Assembly: GCF_040712075.1 (NCBI RefSeq)
Contig: NZ_JBFCVL010000005.1
Coordinates: 124,001-188,000 of the forward strand
Origin: Fodinicurvata sp. EGI_FJ10296
GTDB taxonomy: Bacteria; Pseudomonadota; Alphaproteobacteria; DSM-16000; Inquilinaceae
Direction: 5' to 3'
DNA: 64,000 nucleotides
The position numbers and the translations under genes were made by a program. Shown here piece by piece: positions 61,506-64,000 of the stretch (its first letter is position 1; each line of letters starts with the position of its first letter). The notes beneath the pieces were generated by a model, which did not search any database, was not told the origin of the DNA, and was given only the letters and a program-made list of their open reading frames with translations.

Positions 61506-62921
61506 CTAAACCTTGATCGCGCCTTCGCTGACCAGCTCATCGGTCACCTTGGCGACCCCACGGCCAACTTTCTCGACAATTTCATCGACCTCCTCGCGCG
61601 TCATCACCAGGGGCGGTGCAAAACCCAGAATATCGCCATGGGGCATGGCGCGGGCGATAACCCCCTCGGCCAGCACGGCGGCCGACAAGCGAGCACCAAC
61701 CTTCATCGACGGATCGAAGCGCGTCTTTCGCGCCGGATCTGCGACGAATTCAACGGCTGCCAGCATACCGACGCCTCGGACTTCCCCGACGATCGGGTGA
61801 TCGCCGAAGGTTTCCGCCAGACGCTGATTGAGATAGCCACCAACGCGTTCAGCGTTGCCGGTCAGGTCGTCGCGCTCGATAACGTCCAGGTTGGCCAATG
61901 CGGCGGCCGCTCCGACCGGATGGGCGGAATAGGTATAGCCGTGGCTGAACGGGCCGATACTGTCCGAGGCCTGTTCCAGCACCTTCCACACTTTCTCGCC
62001 GACGATTGCCCCGGACAGCGGCTGATACGCACTGGTCAGACCCTTGGCGACGGTGATCAGATCCGGTTTGATCCCATAACGGTCGCATCCGAACGGCGTC
62101 CCGATACGGCCAAACCCGCAGACCACTTCGTCCGCGATCAGCAGAATGTCGTATTTCTGAAGGACGGCCTGAATTTCGTCCCAGTATCCTTCAGGCGGCG
62201 GAATGATGCCGCCCGTGCCGAGCACCGGTTCGCCGATGAATGCCGCCACGGTATCCGGCCCCTCGGCCAGAATCATTTCCTCCAGTTCCGCCGCACACCG
62301 CTTTGAAAACGCACGTTCATCCTCGCCCTCGGTCGCGTGCCAGTAATGGTGGGGTGTACTTGTATGCAGGACCCCCTTCACCGGCAGGTCGAAGGCCGTA
62401 TGATAGACGGGCAGACCGGTCAGGCTGCCTGACATCACGGATCCGCCGTGATAGCCGCGATGACGGGAGATGATCTTCTTCTTCTCCGGCCGTCCAAGGA
62501 CGTTGTTGTAGAACCACACCAGCTTGACCTGGGTCTCGTTGGCGTCCGATCCCGACAAACCGAAATAGACACGCGCCATTCCGCCCGGCGCCATGTTGAC
62601 GAGCCGGTGAGACAGACGAATGGCCGGTTCGTTCGAGTTCATGGCATAGGCGTGGTAGTAGGCCAGCTTGTGGGCCTGTTCCGCGATCGCCTCGGCAACC
62701 TCGGTCCGGCCGTAGCCGATATTGACGCAGTAGAGGCCGGCAAACGCGTCGATCAACTGATTGCCATGCTGATCCTGGATGCGGATTCCGCTGCCGCCGG
62801 TGACGATGCGCGGCCCGCCCAGTTTGCCGGACGAGTAGTCCTTGAGATTGGTAAAGGGATGAATAAGCGAATGCTGATCCATCTCCTCAAGACTCATATT
62901 CTGACGAGATTCGAGTGTCAT
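61506..62921 (-). CDS. Class III omega-aminotransferase
   Basis: Encodes 471 aa; AAGGAA precedes ATG 62921. A PLP transaminase acting on terminal amino groups. Signatures are FAGLYCVNIGYGR, HRGYHGGSVMSGSL, IADEVVCGFGRIGTPFG (Asp binding the PLP pyridine) and the Schiff-base lysine in LITVAKGLTSAYQPLSG. It resembles pyruvate-dependent aminotransferases that use GABA, beta-alanine or putrescine. Next to a succinate-semialdehyde dehydrogenase, GABA or a related omega-amino acid is a likely substrate, by inference. Confidence 0.9.
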   Translation of the reverse strand: MTLESRQNMSLEEMDQHSLIHPFTNLKDYSSGKLGGPRIVTGGSGIRIQDQHGNQLIDAFAGLYCVNIGYGRTEVAEAIAEQAHKLAYYHAYAMNSNEPAIRLSHRLVNMAPGGMARVYFGLSGSDANETQVKLVWFYNNVLGRPEKKKIISRHRGYHGGSVMSGSLTGLPVYHTAFDLPVKGVLHTSTPHHYWHATEGEDERAFSKRCAAELEEMILAEGPDTVAAFIGEPVLGTGGIIPPPEGYWDEIQAVLQKYDILLIADEVVCGFGRIGTPFGCDRYGIKPDLITVAKGLTSAYQPLSGAIVGEKVWKVLEQASDSIGPFSHGYTYSAHPVGAAAALANLDVIERDDLTGNAERVGGYLNQRLAETFGDHPIVGEVRGVGMLAAVEFVADPARKTRFDPSMKVGARLSAAVLAEGVIARAMPHGDILGFAPPLVMTREEVDEIVEKVGRGVAKVTDELVSEGAIKV

Positions 62922-62951
62922 AGCGAATTTCCTTAATATGGCGGATGAACG

Positions 62952-64000
62952 TTAGGCATCGACGCCGATGCAGAGGTATTTCAACTCGGTATAGTCGTCC
63001 AAACCGTATTTCGAGCCCTCACGCCCCAGACCCGACTGTTTGTGGCCGCCGAACGGTATCGATGGTCCGGTCATCGAGACGGCATTGATTCCGACCATGC
63101 CATATTCCAGCGCTTCACCGAGGCGGAACATGCGGCTCATATCGCGCGTGAAGACATAGGCGGCCAAACCGAACGCCGTGGCATTCGCCCGTTCGATGAC
63201 ATCGTCTTCGGTTCGAAACTTCATGATCGGCGCCACAGGGCCGAATGTTTCTTCCCGTGTAATGGCCATATCGTCGGTGACATCGCCCAATACGGTCGGT
63301 GCATAGAAACGCTTGCCCAGCTCCGTCAGACGACGTCCACCCGCCAGCAGCGTCGCGCCTTTTCCAAGGGCATCGGCAACGTGCTGCTCACATTTTTCGA
63401 CTGCTTGCTCGTCCATCAGCGGTCCCAGCCGCACACCGTCGTCAAATCCATTGCCGACGGACAGGTTGTCGGCAGCGGCGGCAAATTTCGCAGCAAACCG
63501 ATCATACAGCGATTCCTGAATGTAGAGTCTGTTGGCGGCGAGGCAGTCCTGGCCGGTAGTCTGGAATTTGGCGCCGATCGCGCCGGCAACCGCGCGTTCC
63601 AGTTCCACGTCGTCGAAGGCGATGAACGGTGCATGACCGCCAAGTTCCATGGACACCTTCTTGACGGTCTCTGCCGATTGACGCAGCAAAATCCGCCCGA
63701 CTTCCGTCGACCCCGTAAAGCTGATCTTGCGAACGACGTCCGACTCGCAAAGCGCCCCGGCGATGGTTCGACCATCCCCCGTCACGACCTGAAACACGCC
63801 GGCTGGAACACCCGCTTCAACCGCCAGCACGGCCAGTGCTGTCGCGGAAAATGGCGTCTCGCTGGCCGGACGCACGATCATCGGACATCCGGCTGCCAAG
63901 GCGGCGCCGGCCTTGCGAGTTATCATGGCCGAGGGAAAATTCCACGGCGTTATCGCTGCTGTGACGCCCACCGGCTCCCGGAAAACCAGAAGCCGCTGGC
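62952..64000 (-). CDS. NAD(P)-dependent aldehyde dehydrogenase, probably succinate-semialdehyde dehydrogenase (N-terminus cut)
   Basis: About 349 residues of the C-terminal part; the frame runs past the right edge, reading [22 protein letters not shown] at the cut. It has the NAD-site [11 protein letters not shown], the catalytic glutamate in [15 protein letters not shown] and the nucleophilic cysteine in [13 protein letters not shown]. The C-terminal [18 protein letters not shown] is typical of the GabD group. The apparent GTG at 63971 is internal. It precedes the aminotransferase on the same strand by 30 nt. Confidence 0.9.
   Translation of the reverse strand, partial: QRLLVFREPVGVTAAITPWNFPSAMITRKAGAALAAGCPMIVRPASETPFSATALAVLAVEAGVPAGVFQVVTGDGRTIAGALCESDVVRKISFTGSTEVGRILLRQSAETVKKVSMELGGHAPFIAFDDVELERAVAGAIGAKFQTTGQDCLAANRLYIQESLYDRFAAKFAAAADNLSVGNGFDDGVRLGPLMDEQAVEKCEQHVADALGKGATLLAGGRRLTELGKRFYAPTVLGDVTDDMAITREETFGPVAPIMKFRTEDDVIERANATAFGLAAYVFTRDMSRMFRLGEALEYGMVGINAVSMTGPSIPFGGHKQSGLGREGSKYGLDDYTELKYLCIGVDA

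Noticed and set aside
63969-63971. GTG at 63971 as the start of the aldehyde dehydrogenase
   Set aside because: The frame continues upstream to the edge with conserved residues (QRLLVFREP), so the gene is cut and this codon is an internal valine.
1-64000. tRNA or rRNA genes, mobile elements
   Set aside because: Reading through the gaps I found no cloverleaf with a T-loop pattern, no rRNA-like stretch, and no transposase or integrase; a tRNAscan or Rfam search would settle this.

Overview
The window is 64 kb of GC-rich (about 60%), densely coding DNA from an alphaproteobacterial chromosome. It carries about 60 protein genes, most in operons with overlaps of 4 to 17 nt. I saw no rRNA, tRNA, CRISPR array, insertion sequence or prophage. 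Several gene strings are typical of Alphaproteobacteria and point towards Rhodospirillales or a relative: rpoZ-spoT-acpS-lepB-rnc-era-recO-parC, dgt-SPOR-nagZ-scpAB-tatABC-serS-surE-pcm-nlpD, and yajC-secD-secF-Mth938. The order-level placement is inference.

Layout. 0-3.1 kb: start of glyA (cut by the left edge), rpiB, a small DUF6898-like protein, an LrgAB pair and a convergent MarR-type regulator with palindromes upstream. 3.4-6.6 kb: a valine-catabolism operon (isobutyryl-CoA dehydrogenase, 3-hydroxyisobutyryl-CoA hydrolase, 3-hydroxyisobutyrate dehydrogenase), divergent from hemB. 7.9-12 kb: two alpha/beta hydrolases, a short-chain dehydrogenase and a eukaryotic-type ornithine/lysine decarboxylase. 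12.5-16.9 kb: a penicillin-acylase family protein, threonine ammonia-lyase and a flavin reductase. 17.2-22.6 kb: motA and motB, a circularly permuted ATP-grasp/alpha-E pair of unknown product, and bpt (leucyl-transferase of the N-degron pathway).

22.6-34.2 kb: a long leftward run rpoZ-spoT-acpS-lepB-rnc-era-MFS-recO-parC-coiled-coil protein, starting at a clear sigma70-like promoter. It covers the stringent response, lipid and secretion priming, RNA processing, recombination and chromosome decatenation. 34.5-37.4 kb, rightward: NYN-domain protein, family 5 uracil-DNA glycosylase, trmFO. 37.4-42.8 kb: NDUFAF6-like and NDUFAF3-like proteins (relatives of mitochondrial complex I assembly factors) flanking sodB, then secF, secD and yajC. 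43-55.7 kb: a DUF815 ATPase and then the leftward dgt to nlpD block (dNTP control, peptidoglycan recycling, chromosome condensation, Tat export, repair of isoaspartyl protein). 55.9-64 kb: erpA, xth, a TAXI binding protein coupled to an orphan histidine kinase, a solitary mreB, a structured intergenic region, and an aminotransferase with a succinate-semialdehyde dehydrogenase cut by the right edge.

Most of the window is core housekeeping. The least explained parts are the ATP-grasp/alpha-E pair, the TAXI-kinase pair, the parC-linked repeat coiled-coil protein, the acidic insert in ParC, the complex I assembly-factor homologues around secDF/sodB, and the hairpin-rich gap after mreB.
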